DNA of 64,000 nucleotides from Viola odorata (taxonomy: Eukaryota; Streptophyta; Magnoliopsida; Malpighiales; Violaceae): contig OY829542.1 in assembly GCA_963691705.1 (NCBI GenBank), positions 43,583,105 to 43,647,104 of the forward strand, in the 5' to 3' direction. Both the position numbers and the translations under genes were made by a program. Under the pieces are notes generated by a model. The model did no database searches and was not told the origin of the DNA. It saw nothing but the letters and a program-made list of their open reading frames with translations. Each line of letters begins with the position of its first letter. The stretch's first letter is position 1. Shown piece after piece: positions 1 through 11,734 of this stretch.

Positions 1-451
1 ACTTCTCAGGCATCGCAATTTCTAGCATCATGCTTTTAGCGGCGGGATCCCTAGGGTCATATCTTTCAATAGCTCTTAGTTTTTCCTCTAGTAGGTTCAA
101 TTGATTAATACTTGACCCTTTCGCGCTAATGGTGCCAAAACCCATGGTCGGTGAATACTCAAGAGAGGACTTTGGTTGTGTCGGATCGCTTCCCGGAAGC
201 TTAGTTTCCGATGGTCCAAGAATTGCGATTTGGGTAGAACGGCCCTGAGATGGGTAGGAACACTGTCTGGTTGTACCTACTGCAGCTGTAGGGTTGGGAT
301 TGATGTAGGGATCCTGCCACTTCCACCGAACAGAAGATGGTTGGGTTGACGAAGGACCCCATCCTTGTTTAGTTTGTAATGCTCGAACTCGTTCTTCTAG
401 TTCTGCTATTCTGGTCGTTAGTGCTTCATTGGCCTTAGCCTGTTCAGTCAT
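1..451 (-). CDS. gag: Gag N-terminal part, incomplete at window edge
   Basis: An open frame of 150 codons starts at an ATG at 451 (MTEQAKANEALTT) and is still open at position 1. The start is well placed: an in-frame TAG lies only six codons upstream. The first 30 residues are a heptad-like, charged coiled coil (IAELEERVRAL), followed by a Trp/Pro/Gln-rich linker and a segment ending near residue 150 with RYDPRDPAAKSMMLEIAMPE. This matches the N-terminal layout of Tat/Ogre-type Gag, which packages element RNA into cytoplasmic particles. No zinc knuckle is reached. No stop or frameshift is seen here, so this may be the youngest coding piece in the window. Family assignment is by recall only. 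Confidence 0.62.
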   Translation of the reverse strand, partial: MTEQAKANEALTTRIAELEERVRALQTKQGWGPSSTQPSSVRWKWQDPYINPNPTAAVGTTRQCSYPSQGRSTQIAILGPSETKLPGSDPTQPKSSLEYSPTMGFGTISAKGSSINQLNLLEEKLRAIERYDPRDPAAKSMMLEIAMPEK

Positions 452-1245
452 TTTCGTTTTTGAAGTCTAGTTACAGGGAGCCTGTGCGGAGTAACGTGCT
501 TCCGAGGAGCTATCGTGAACCTGAAAAAGGAAAAAATACAGAAAAGAGTACGTACAAGTGAGGATATACAGGTGATGTGCAACCCCGAGGCCTCCGCGTT
601 GCTCATTCTCTTTTCCGGCTACACTTTCACTTGATATTTTCAGGGCGGTCGGAGAGGCGAGATATCCCAGCTATTGGCAAGATACGAAGGAAGCCTCTAT
701 TCATTCCAACGATGTGAAGCAGTCGGAGATGCTATTTGCGAAACCCAAATCAGCAGGGGCAACCAATGCCGCCATGCTAGAAAGATCTCTTGTACACTAT
801 GCTTTCAACGATACAGGGCCTGATGCCTGGTGAACCCAACCGAGGGGAGCGATGACAATCTATGCTATGAACTTGAAGTTTCTTGTGATAAGCTAAGAGG
901 ACAAGGCCCTGAGTGAGCAGTACTCGGATGTTTCGGATATTTGGTATGATTTTTTTTTGGATTTTTTTGGTGAAACGATTGTGTTTATCCCGGAGGGATT
1001 TTCTCTCGCTCTCTTCGTGATGGTCTTTTGATTTGTATTGGATGGAAAATTGATATGGAAAGTTGAAGCGTTTTTTAATAAATAACCGAAGAGTATGACT
1101 TTATTAAAAGTGTTTACAAAATGTGGTAAACTTACCGACTTCGTAAATTGATCAAAAATGGCTAAGATAGATGAAATCAGGGATCCTAATTACATGAAAA
1201 AAGAGAAAAAGGGACTGTCGATATTCGAGTCTTCCCATGAAGGTG

Positions 1246-1419
1246 TTAACCCTGGAAGTTGGAATTTTCTTGCTCCTGCCACAGGTATTCCATTGAGGCC
1301 ATCTCCCCTTTCTGCATTTCTATCTCGGCCTCTAAAGCTGTAATCCAGCTTTGCAGTGCCTAATCGTCGAAACTTCGTTCCTCGAAAATATCAAGTGAAA
1401 GTAGTGTAGGTGCCGACAT
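1246..1419 (-). pseudogene. Short broken frame in the leader ahead of gag
   Basis: An ATG at 1419 opens a frame that meets TAG at 1360 and then runs on to TAA at 1246, 58 codons in all. The part after TAG is rich in Glu/Met/Gln (ALEAEIEMQKGEMASME) and could form a coiled coil. Ogre elements carry an extra ORF before gag; this could be a remnant of one, but it is much shorter and could be chance. The rest of the leader, 452-1245 and 1420-1938, holds no frame I recognise. Confidence 0.25.
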
Positions 1420-1938
1420 ATCGAATGAGCAAAACGGGTCCTGTGGGACAAAAATAAAATTTTAGATGCCCAGTAACCTGCACGTGTAAGAAAAATTACA
1501 ATTCGTATAACAAAAAAATCACGTCAATATGCCAACAAGACAAATAGAGCCACGACAAACAGGTATAATCATGATGCACGTGCTGGGGCTCTGATTCCGA
1601 CATTTCTAACTGGCTTGAATGGTTCCCGGATGATGCCATGAAAAGGTCCCTAAAGTGTTGTCCAGTGTCCCGATTTCTTGAGAAATCGTGTAACCTTTCG
1701 ACTGGCTTTAGGGGTTCATCCGAGTTGGGATTGGTGAACGCTACCCAGGACATGTGTCCTAGGGCGTCACTACTACCCTCCTAATTTGGTAATTGTCCCC
1801 TGGGTGTAGGGCACTATGAAATGCATATGACAATTGATAAAGCAAATAAATGAACAGACCAGCAATTGATCAAAGAAAATAAATAAATAAACAAATAAAA
1901 CACCTCTCTAAAAAGATAAAACCGGCTCCGACCCGACA

Positions 1939-1957
1939 CTCCCTAGTGAAGTCGCCA
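1939..1957 (-). other. Primer binding site, tRNA-Arg type
   Basis: On the minus strand TGGCGACTTCACTAGGGAG lies three bases after the LTR end. A plant tRNA-Arg 3' end would give TGGCGACTCCGCTGGGGAT, so most positions match. tRNA-Arg priming is typical of Ogre/Tat elements. Confidence 0.75.
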
Positions 1958-2886
1958 AACTGTCGCGCCCCAAAAATTTAAAAATTCGCTAGTGTGCAAC
2001 GAACTTGAGACCTTACGATGCTCGGCGTAAACAGACGCCTCCCAACATGCAATGAAGTCGCCACCCTAATTTGGTTGCTAGGTTTAGGGAACCTTAATCG
2101 TCATGGCATAAGAAATATAATAAATAAAAAAACTAAAGGCACAAAAAAGGGATCTAGACCCCAGACAAAGATTCGGGGTCGTATTATGGTCTCAGGAAGG
2201 TGTTAGGCACCCGAGTCACATCCGAAAATGGTTACCGGTTGATGAGAGAGGTGTTTTAAAAAGGTGTTTGATAAAATGCATATTTGAAAAGGGGGCCCTC
2301 AGAGGAATCATCACTTTAGTCTTTTCTATAATCGTGGCCGTTCAGGAATAATTAATCATTGGACGGGGTTACCGTTTTAAGGTCTTTCGGACGGGGTTAC
2401 CGTTTATCAAGATCGTTTGATTATTCCTGACCGTAACGTGATGGGACTGAATTTTCCGAAAGACTAAATGCGCACCCTCTATTTCGTCATCGGGCCAATG
2501 CATGATTAAATTAATTACTACGTGATTCTATCATGGATAGCTTAGCAGAGTACAGATTAAATGAAAAGTTTTTAAAATGATAAACTGATGTGGGATCGAA
2601 AATCCCCCATGTACATGCAGTCAATATAAGCGAGAATTTAAAATCATATGAACATGGCATCTTAAGCAATCTTTAAACACGTTGTTCATGTGGGTTGATT
2701 TTAATTCTAGCAGTTCTATATATCATGCGTACGATTGATATTTGCACAAAGCATTGAATAAATAAAAAGGAATCGAAAGGTGTACTTTCGAGCGAAGCTT
2801 GAATTTTAACCCTACAAAGTGAGAGTGTTAGCGATAGCTCGAGAAACAAATAAACAATTTTATGAATGCGAGAATTTAAATGACAG

Positions 2887-3110
2887 TTGATTGCATGCGA
2901 GAAATGATGGATTTAACGCATACGAAAATTAAATGCTGAGTTGATTGCATGCGAGAAATGATTTATTTGACGCATACAAAAATTAAATGCTGAGTTGATT
3001 GCATGCGAGAAATGATGGATTTGACGCATACGAAATTTAAATGTTGAGTTGATTGCATGCGAGAAATGATTTATTTAATGCATACGAAAATTTAAATGCT
3101 GATTTGATAA
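2887..3110 (-). repeat. Tandem repeat inside the LTR, 54-bp period, about four copies
   Basis: The motif TTGATTGCATGCGAGAAATG starts at 2887, 2941, 2995 and 3049, exactly 54 bp apart, with a decayed fifth start at 3103. Copies alternate between two variants after the motif (ATGGATTT and ATTTATTT), suggesting duplication of a 108-bp dimer. Confidence 0.9.
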
Positions 3111-4055
3111 GTGCAGAAAATTTAAATGTTGATTTGATAAAGTGCAAAAATTAAATGATGACTTGACGAAAAATTAAAGAGTTGATGATTTTTGGTGCCT
3201 ATGAAATCGATGTTAGTAATCATTCGAAGATAATTAAAACAATGAATAAAAGTAACGCAAATGAACATGCATTTAAATTTAAACAAGTAAATAATTAATT
3301 AATTAAACATGGCATATGACAAATTAAATATTGCATACGAGCTATTAATTAAACATGGCATACGAGCTATTAATTAAATAAACACGAGAAAGACACTCGA
3401 ACAAATGACAAAACTTTAATGGGCTGGGCCCCTATGCATGCTGAATTTTAATTAAAATTGGCTAGGAATAAATCCTAGCCCATGACTTAAAAAGGAATAG
3501 ATGGGCTTGGCTTAAGCCAAGGCCCATCTTGCATTTTAAAGAATGAAGAAAGGACGGGCTTGGCAAGCCCGTCACCCTTCTTCTTCAAGAATAGTAGCAT
3601 GACTGCTACTGTTTATCTTCTTCCTTGCACCGGCCACTATGCCGGCGACAAGAAAGAAACTCCGGCCACCATAACTACGAAAAATGGTCCCCAAGCACAG
3701 AGGATGAAGCCGGGACCAAAACCCCATAAAAATCTAATCATTTCATCCACAAACGAAGTCTAATTTGACAATTGAATATATATATGCATTAAACCCGAAA
3801 ATTCATAATTAATTACACAAGGCAGCATGTGTTTAAATTAAAGCAAGCAAAACATTCATCACTTGAAAATGAAGTGTTTAAAACTTATTTGAGCAATTCA
3901 TTGATTGATTAAGAGGGAAAATGAAAATTTAAAAGAGAGAAGCTAGAGAGAGAAAGCTTGAAAAACTTACAGTGCTTGCTTCCTTTTGCTTGGACTGATG
4001 TTGACGATGAAAGGGTGTGTGAACCCCATGTTCAAAAATGGAGAGGGGTGCCTCG

Positions 4056-4063
4056 TATTTATA
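4056..4063 (-). promoter_or_regulatory. TATA box of the Ogre/Tat-like LTR
   Basis: The minus strand reads CCTATAAATACGAGG, a strong plant TATA box about 920 bp into the LTR. Transcription would be expected to start about 30 bp downstream, near 4025. Confidence 0.6.
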
Positions 4064-4977
4064 GGCTTTTGGCAAGTGAGGACTAGGTGCGGCGGTGCGC
4101 GTGGTTGAGGGTGACGAGGCGGATAACGGCGAGTGAGAGTGACTGGGCATGGTGACGTTGCTTCCTTTTCGAAGTAGTGACGTAGTTGATTCTCGAAGCC
4201 ATGACGAGGGCATTCGAATTGGAAGGGAAGAAAACTTGCGTGAAAGGAAAAGGGAATGGATGTTGATCTTAATTCCATGACCGTTGGATGGTTGACTAAG
4301 GGATTAGTCAACCAATCCAACGGTTGATTAAAAAGAATGGAGAAAAAATGTTTTAGTAATTAATATGGGCTCGATCTATTTTTGCGAACAAACGTTCTGA
4401 ATTTTTGAGCCGAAAGTGCCAGCGCGTAGAGAAAAATAAAGCGAGTTTAACCGTCTACAGCAAATGATGAGAATTTTTCGTTTAACGTGTTTATTTTCGC
4501 ATTAAAAAATTTGAAACGTTTGGACGGAAAATAAATGACGTTACGAGGAAAATTACACGAAACGCTGTAGACCATTGTGAACGGAAAAAAAGCTAGCAAC
4601 TAGTTGATGGAAAACATTTCAAATTCAAGCTATTTTCCGAGCGAACTTACTCGGGTCCAATAAAAGCTCGAACGAAAATAATAATAAAAAATAAAAATAC
4701 TAAAAAATGCGCTAAAATACTAAAAATTCTAAAAATCATAAGATGACCTAAAACGAAGAAAAAACTAGAAAATGACTGCCGGATTATTAAAAATGTGATG
4801 TTTAAGGCTAAAAATAATAATGATAATAATAATGGAAATATGTGACGAAAAATTAAAAACGCGATGAAAGTTTTAAAAATGCTAACGACCACAAATTAAC
4901 TAAAAATGACAGTAAATTAAGTAAATAACAGAAATGCTAAAATAATTAAAAATGGCGTCAAAATTCGGGTATCAACA

Positions 4978-5480
4978 CTTGTGACGGCCGGTCTTGATCA
5001 AACGACTCAGTAAGATGAGGCACGTCTTGGCATACCTAAAAACTCAGTGTCGGGAGTGAAAAGTCCTATCCTTATGGTAACCGTGCTAACGCATGCGATC
5101 CACTAAGACGAGGCACGCCCCGATACCCCCGGGAGTGAAAAGTCCTATCCTTGTGGCAACTACGCTAACATAGGCGGACCACTAAGACGAGGCATGTCCC
5201 GGCGTCTCTAAGAGTGAAAACCTTATCCTTGTGATAGTCGGGCTGGTATAGACGGATCACTAAGATAAGGCACGTCCTAGAGAGATAATAACTCCATCCT
5301 GGAAGTGAAAAGTCCTATCCTTGTGATAACTGGGCTAATACAGACGACTCACTAAGATGAGGCATGATTCCGGGAATGCGAGGTCAACGCCTGGAAGTGA
5401 AAATCCTACCCTTGTGATGGCCGGTCTTGATCAGACGGCTCACTAAGATGAGGCACATTCTAGGCAGATCATGGAAATTT
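4978..5480 (+). repeat. Degenerate tandem array, about six units of 77-93 bp
   Basis: The phrase GTGAAAAGTCCTATCCTTGTG and its variants recurs at about 5065, 5144, 5221, 5314 and 5404, each followed by (A/T)AGACG..CACTAAGA(C/T)GAGGCA(C/T)G. A further unit is cut at 4978 by the Ogre/Tat-like LTR. Spacing is 77-93 bp. Such arrays are common between pol and the 3' LTR of Tat/Ogre elements. Confidence 0.85.
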
Positions 5481-6520
5481 AGAAACGCGAAGAGAAATCG
5501 CAGTCTCCCAGCGAGTAACCAGATGGGAAATCCCTGGCGCAGATGGTTGGTTGAGAACGCGATACGAGTGATGCTAACGGCACCTGGATATGGAGGCGCG
5601 ATGACTCCTACTGGTAATTAACGTTTGTCATGGCACGTTATTTTACTAACGCTCTAAAAGCAATGATTGAGAATGTGCAGGGACATTGTGGAAGCAATGA
5701 GGAGACTGACGCCCGTGTAGACGATAGTATTAGGCGACTTGTCTCTATGATGAGTGTGCCATTAACGGCCCGTGATCTTATCGTCTTGATTCGATAACTA
5801 ATGTCAGGGGAGTGTATGTACTATATCTCCTTGACGGCTATTCCTGCAGAAAGAAATATGTCCATGTCTATCTATATGGGATTCTTCGCCACCGATCGAG
5901 AATATCTACATCAGCACAATATTGCTATAAAAACTCTCATCCTGGATTACATCTTATCGACCGAGTTATCTCTTTAGCTGAGACGATAGCGGTGCTCGAG
6001 GCTGTAACGCCTCTAGAAGGATATTGCTGATTTAAAGACATATATGACTATAACGCCACAACATCTTATTTACTTCTATGAGTTTTATTTCTGAAGCTAT
6101 CTGATATACGACATTGTTCTACCTCGATATTGAAATGCGCATGATTAAGTCATGTCATGACGCCCCGCACAATGTTCGTTATCAGTATTTATAGTTCTAC
6201 GGATTATATGGCGATGCCGCGGTTATTTTATTGTCTGTCGAAATCTAGTTATCTTGTCGTGTTATGATGGCAGCCTTGCAAGGAGTATGAAGACTTATTG
6301 TCAACGTCATTATGGTATTATTGATGCCGCTATCTTATCATGCAAAATCAAAGGAAAAGAGATGGTGTAAAAGAGATCAACCACAAAGGGAAACCGCAAC
6401 CAGAATGTATATATGATGATTGTTCAAAAAGCCCTCAAAGGGTTACAAAAGAAAAAAACCCCCAAAAGTAAAAGCAAAAATGGGCGGCACCAGATATTCA
6501 AAAAAGTATAACAAAGACTC
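5481..6520. other. Unrecognised spacer of the antisense-gene element
   Basis: No frame longer than about 70 codons and no recognisable protein, LTR edge or repeat is seen. The right 120 bases are the 3' untranslated region of the antisense gene at 6521 (T-rich on the minus strand). Confidence 0.4.
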
Positions 6521-8956
6521 CTACTGTGTGGCAGCCTCGCTACCCCCCTGCCCTTCGCGGCCCCCCGTCTTCGTCCGATAAAAGTAGTCATCTGTCAGGG
6601 TCCCTAACCTCTTCCGAAAAGCATCAATGAGTTCCTCAGCGCAGTACATATCCTCGCCATGAATATCCACAAAGCAATCAGACATGATGCCAGCCGTTCT
6701 CTCGATGTACCATGTACGCTTCGCTGCTGTCTCCCTCTCTAAGGCGGCCTTTTCCCCTTTCAACGCCGCCTTCTCTTCCTCTAGCACGGTATTCTTGGCC
6801 TTCTCTGCCGCCATAGCAGCTTCCATATCAGACACCTTAGCGACTTCTCGCTCTTTAGCGTCCTTTGAGTCCTTCTGGGCCATTGCCAAGGCTAACACCA
6901 ATCCCCTCGACTGTCTCTTCTTTTCTTCCCGCTCCTTAGCAAGCTCTTCTGAAAGTTAGCAATGGGCGGTGTAAAGCCTATCTGCGGTAGAAGTAAGGGA
7001 GCTAACCTTGTGTGACATGTGCAGCGACCAATAGTGAAACTGGGAGAAGTAAGAAAACAAGGTGGAGCGTAACAAACCCATCTGCTCGTCAGCAGTCCGA
7101 GTAAGAAATGCCTCCTGCTCCTCAGGGGACGTTAAGGCATAAGCAGATAAGAAAGAGGAAATCCCGACGGAGTTATCGCCCCTAACAGTCGCGAATCCAG
7201 AACAGCGCAAGTTAATCAAGTCAAGTTGATAAGTAACAGGCCCAGACTCCATCGAGCTCAAATCGGCCATGAGATGAGGTGTAGCAACCCCATCCCTGAA
7301 AGGTTGGTAAATTGAAGCATTGGAAGGAACGAAGAATAGAGTAGTTGGGGATGGAGGCTAATTAGAAGAAGTACCTCCAGGAAGCCCAATGGAACCGTGA
7401 GGTTGAAAAGTTGACAAGCCAGCCCCCGTTAAGTCCTCGTGGAAACCCATGACCTGGGAGAGAGAAGGAGGAAGCGGCGATTCAAAGGAGTTGGGTGAAG
7501 TGTCAAAGGGCCCAGAAACGCCCATAGTGCCCAAAAGGTCAGAAGACTGACCACCAGAAGGCATCATTGAGGCAAAAATGGCAGTAGTTTCCCCTTCATG
7601 GATAGCAGGACCCGTGGGCAAGCTTATGTTTTCCCTGCCAAGTCGTGGCCTCTTGTCAGGGAGGTGAAGTACGTGGGACAAGTCCATATCGCCTGATTGC
7701 CACAAGTGAGCAGATGCGGTAGTGGTGTCTTGCAGAAAGAGTAGTGAGAAGGATAAGAAAGCAAAAGAAAACTTTAATAAGCGTCAAGAGGCAATGCACT
7801 GGATAACACAGTCATGAAAGAAATGCGTACAGTGGCGATATCGCTAACCGACACCTCAGAAAAAGTTGCCGCGTTCGAAGGAGGAGTAAGGGCGGCAACG
7901 GGCCTTGTTCTCTTCTTCTTTTTCCTTTTTAGGGGTACTCGGGAAGAAGACGCCTGAACAGGAGCAATGACAACAGATACGACGGGAATAGAAACAGGAA
8001 CAGTGGCAGTTCCCTCACCAACCGCAGAAGGAGATGCTTGCACTGGATTTACAGTTACAGTAGATGATGCAACTGGATTAACAGTTGCAGCGACAACGAC
8101 AGCGGTGGCAGTAGTTTCCTCTTTCTCCCTCCTTCTTAGAGCCCTCTTCTCTCATCTCCTAACGCTTTCTGACTTCCAACCGGGATTGGGAATTGCACAA
8201 TCACGACATAACGTTAGCGTTAGTATCGCCTGAAATAACAAAGAAAACAACACAACACTCACTCTCAACACAGGCTTGAATATCAATCCCGCACGCCAAA
8301 TTGCGAGTGTGAACGCCAATGTCCAACTCGAATAGTGTGTTGAACCAGCCTTGCTCAGGCGAAAGAAGAGTCGGTTGTCGACCCCAGGCACTATCTCTGA
8401 TATTATGGTTAAAACCGGTCTGCCATCGGGGGCTAGGCAGTTCGATGACAAAGAATTCATTTTTCCAATTATCAATGGAAGACTCAAGGTGTAAGAGTTT
8501 CCAGGTGAAGGGTTTAAGAGAGTCATCATCACAATGGGGTGATATCACTATCACACCTCTACGGCTATACAATTGGAAAAACAATTTAAGTAATAAAAGG
8601 GAAGGAGAGTCAATCCCTTTGTATTTACAGAGTTCCAGAAATGCGTAAACACAATAGTACGCGTTGTGAGTTAACTGAACGGGATTTACATCCAGAGCAA
8701 CAAGCAACTTTTCAACGAAAGGATGAAGAGGAAATTTGAAACCATAGCCAAACATCTTGGCATATAAAAGTCTACTGTTGCCAGGCATCACACTATTAAG
8801 GCAGAGTGAATCAGAGGCAACAGAAACCTTACAATCCTCTGGAATATGGGCATTATATTTAGTTAAATGGTCTTGAAGTATGGCTGGAGAGGTGATGGTG
8901 GTGATAGTGTTTTCAATTTTTTCTTCATCAACAGACTTGGAACAAGTCCTAGCTAT
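6521..8956 (-). pseudogene. Antisense gene A: 'putative gypsy type transposon' domain protein, broken
   Basis: The first block (8956 to about 8250) contains KMFGYGFKFPLHPFVEKLLV, then VQLTHNAYYCVYAFLEL and a Trp-rich part (WKNEFFVIELPSPRWQTGF); this order matches the Pfam family once called Transposase_28. A donor-like GTGAGT near 8258 sits where paralogue B also has GTGAGT, suggesting an intron. A variable basic linker (KRKKKKRTRP) and an acidic/Pro-rich region follow, then a coiled coil (AAEKAKNTVLEEEKAALKGE) to the stop at 6521. In-frame stops occur at 7358 (TAG) and 6956 (TAA). The likely start codon reads ATA (8956) where B has ATG. A short intron-like segment (GTATTT...CATAG) precedes it. 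Function is unknown; such proteins are carried by retrotransposons, not known enzymes. Confidence 0.6.
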
Positions 8957-9123
8957 GGCAAAAAATAAAGAAAAGATGAAGAAGATGACAGATGAGGATA
9001 GAAATACCTTTCTGGGAGAGAAACTCAGAATGCCCAAACAAGGGAAGGAAGAAATGCAAGTTGGCTCGAGAGGATGAAGCGAAAATAGAATGACAAAAGA
9101 GGGAAAAAGAAACATGTGTTGGG

Positions 9124-9130
9124 TTTTATA
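9124..9130 (-). promoter_or_regulatory. TATA box upstream of antisense gene A
   Basis: Minus strand GGTTATAAAACCC, about 170 nt before the presumed start at 8956, followed by a pyrimidine-rich leader. Supports an own promoter facing against the LTR. Confidence 0.45.
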
Positions 9131-9638
9131 ACCCTAGCAGTTAGACAAAACGATTGTCGTAACAATCGTAGCGCGTATGACACGTCACAAAGAAAAGATG
9201 CAAGCAATGACTATGATTCTAGAGAAGCGAGAAAACGCTTCGATCTCGCCAATTCCTAGGGCGCGCCGACCCCTAGTGCCTCCGCGAACAGACACGTGTA
9301 TCCTGGCCATCATGACTTCTCTCTCGTATTAATGAGGGAATCCCAAGCATTAAATGCTCTAAAAAAGAGGATCGATCTTCAAACTCAGACAGGCATGTTA
9401 ACGCGGAGACCAAGATAACACAGCGCAGCGTTAACTCCACTGACAGCTATTGGGATAACGCAAAGGAAAGGGATAACGCGGAGGAAATCAGTCATTATTA
9501 AAAGGAGAATTCTAGACAAGGTAGTCGTTATGAATTATTACAAATGGAATAGAATCAATGTTTGAAGTAAAAAAGAAATAGCAATTGATAAAGACGAGTA
9601 AAGTCTTTAACGTCCTCTGTGGCATCAACACCATCCGA

Positions 9639-11734
9639 TTACGGGAGCGCCTCGGTATCGCCGCCATCCTCTCCCTCTTTCTCTCCTGAAGAAAGAAAAC
9701 CTTCTATGCTCCTGTCTATCTCATTCATTTTTTCAGAGGCATAATCGCTATCTTAGCAGGGTCGAAAGTCCCACTGCGATAGTAGTCCGCAAATCCGGCG
9801 GTAAAGGCCCACATTGTCTTTTTCTTCCACCAGGATATCTTGGAGGGAACTTTTGCTAAGTCCGCATTGCAAGCCAATATCTATTCACGAAGAAGAGAAT
9901 TTCTCTTGTCAGTTGCCACCAACTCTGCCTCTAAAAACTCAACTTTGGCTTTCCCCTTAGATCTTTCCCTTGCAAGTTCAGCGCGGCAATCATTCAGCTC
10001 TACCAAGGTACAATTCTGAAGTCACGTTAACTCCTTCACTTTGGTCAAAGTGGCATCCAATTGCTCTTTCGAGTTGGGTGAACATCGAAGCTTGTCACCA
10101 TGAGCCTTAAGAAAGTAATGCACTTCTTTATCCTTAGGCGAACCCAATATTTCACCCACCAGGAAGGCCGACGGTTGATCTCGTGATAACGGGTCCGACA
10201 CCCCTAAGGCACGAAGCCCGTTGGTGCAAAAGGTTGACAAATCCAATCGGTAAGAAGGAACCCCTTGAGGACCTTGAGGGGAAAGATTGACGATAAGAGA
10301 GGGAGCGGAACCCTTGACAGAATTATCGACGCCCGAAATAGAAGTAAAGAATAACAGTTGTCGACCCCCAGTCGGTGGGTCAGGAACCACACTTGAGCCA
10401 AGACCTGACGTTACCACGTCAGGAATACAAGAAGAAATAGGAGAGTCAGGGACGTTAGGCGGCGGAAGCAAATCTACCGCTAGTGGAGCTTCAGTAACTT
10501 TAGGAGGAATGACAGTTGATGCCTCAGTAACTGTTGTTGCTTGAGAAGTGCTCGCCACAGTAGACACCTCAACCCCCATGATAGGGACTTCATCAACCTT
10601 TTTTGAAGAAATTCCAGTAGCCAAATTGTCTTTCTCCACTCTGAGTTTCTTCCGTTGAGTCGAGGAAGTATGACGAAGCTCCATCTCGATATCTATATTC
10701 TCGCTATCGCTGTCAGTTATCCTAGTAACGGGTCGACTCAAGTTTACTCCTCTGCACCGAACCGGTAGCCAATTGTAAAGGAAACATGAGGCTCGAACAG
10801 TAATTTCGCGCCCTCCCCCTGCGACCGTCTTAATTCTCCTCTTGTTTGGCGGAATGCTTTGATGGCTGGGACCCTCGGGTGGTAGAGAGGCTGGTAGCGT
10901 TTGGAGTGGTACCACGTTCAAAGGGGCATCATTCATTCCGGGTGAACGACCCTCACCATTTTTTGCCAATAAAGTGTAGTAGAACAGCAAGCAAGTCAAA
11001 GCGATAACGTGAGAAGAGAAAAACTCACCTATAACGCACTCTTCCAAGCGCCTGTACAAAGAAAATTCCCGAATACGAAAAGATGTATCTATCTCTAGTA
11101 AGGTGTTAGTATGAGCTAACTCATCCCTAGACAACACCACTAGGTTTACCCAGGCAGCACTAGTAATCTCTCGATTGAAGCCCCCGCGCCACAAATGAGA
11201 AGGCAGTTCAAGAATGAAGAAACCGCTCTTCCAATCAGCCACGGTCTCGTAAAAGCCCTGAAACTTCTGCCAAAATGACTGCACAAACACGTCATTCCAC
11301 CTTGGGGCGATATCAACTAAGTAGTTGCGATAATTTAGACTAAAGAATTTGTAAAATAAATTGACAGAGGGAGTAAGGATATCCTTCGTCTCGCAAGCAT
11401 GAAGAAAGGCATAAATCCCACACCAAGAAGAGGGAGTTATCTGGGCAGGATTAAGATCAAATTAGCGCAACAATCCTTCTACAGATGCATGAACTGGGAA
11501 ACGAAAGCCATAAAGGAACATTTTAAAGTAAACCAGTCTATATATTCCCCACAATGGATCGTGAAGCTGAAAACCGTCCTCAGGAACGAGAGGGAAACAG
11601 CCGGGGGGGAAAGAGATACCGTGACCCTCTAGTTCAGCCTTCAGAACCGTCAGGCACAAAAAAATACTGTGTGTTCTTTCGATCTCTGGATCTAAGGGTC
11701 TCTGAAAACCCCTAGTAGCTCTAGTATGACACAT
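9639..11734 (-). pseudogene. Antisense gene B: paralogue of gene A, broken
   Basis: Starts at ATG 11734 (MCHTRATRG). The domain follows as MFLYGFRFPVHASVEGLL, NPAQITPSSWCGIYAFLHAC and WKSGFFILELPSHLWRGGF, aligning with gene A block by block; the C-terminal parts also align (SYRLDL against TYQLDL, then a coiled coil KGKAKVEFLEAELVATDK). One frame runs from 11734 to 9725 apart from TAA at 11462, TGA at 10022 and TAG at 9881; a one-base shift near 9735 leads to an acidic tail ending at 9639. A donor-like GTGAGT near 11030 matches gene A. A TTTAAAAGG box lies near 11910. An upstream AAG|GTATTT site mirrors the leader of gene A. The two genes differ widely in sequence, so the duplication is old. 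Confidence 0.6.

Larger units (their letters stand above)
1..4977 (-). mobile_element. Ogre/Tat-like Ty3/Gypsy LTR retrotransposon, 5' end, runs off left edge
   Basis: Read on the minus strand the order is LTR (4977 to 1961), primer binding site (1957 to 1939), a long leader with a short broken frame, then the start of gag (451) running off the window. The 3.0-kb LTR, a tRNA-Arg type primer site and a leader frame before gag are the layout known for Ogre/Tat elements. The LTR begins TGTTGATACCCG and ends GCGCGACA. The 5 bp outside it, CTTGT (4978-4982), should be the target duplication. It sits at the edge of a tandem array that belongs to a different element. Lineage is inferred from layout, since no pol is in view. 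Confidence 0.8.
1961..4977 (-). repeat. Ogre/Tat-like LTR (5' LTR), about 3.0 kb
   Basis: Boundaries are TG at 4977 (TGTTGATACCCGAATTTTG) and CA at 1961, next to the primer site. It contains a TATA box at 4056-4063, so U3 is about 0.9 kb and R plus U5 about 2 kb, a 54-bp tandem repeat at 2887-3110, and AT-rich sequence whose frames (for example 4647-4892 and 3929-4320) are taken as chance. The partner LTR must lie left of the window. Confidence 0.82.

Noticed and set aside
3929..4320. Two overlapping minus-strand frames of 94 and 117 codons
   Set aside because: They overlap the LTR's TATA box and transcription start; composition is Ser/His/Pro noise.
4647..4892. Hydrophobic 81-codon minus-strand frame resembling a membrane protein
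   Set aside because: It lies in the AT-rich U3 of the Ogre/Tat-like LTR; Phe/Ile/Leu richness follows from A-rich plus-strand DNA. No conserved features.
4978..5480. CRISPR-like spacing of repeats
   Set aside because: Units of 77-93 bp are similar along their whole length, with no constant repeat plus unique spacer; this is a plant retroelement array.
8319..8648. Plus-strand frame of 109 codons within gene A
   Set aside because: Antisense shadow of the conserved domain on the minus strand.
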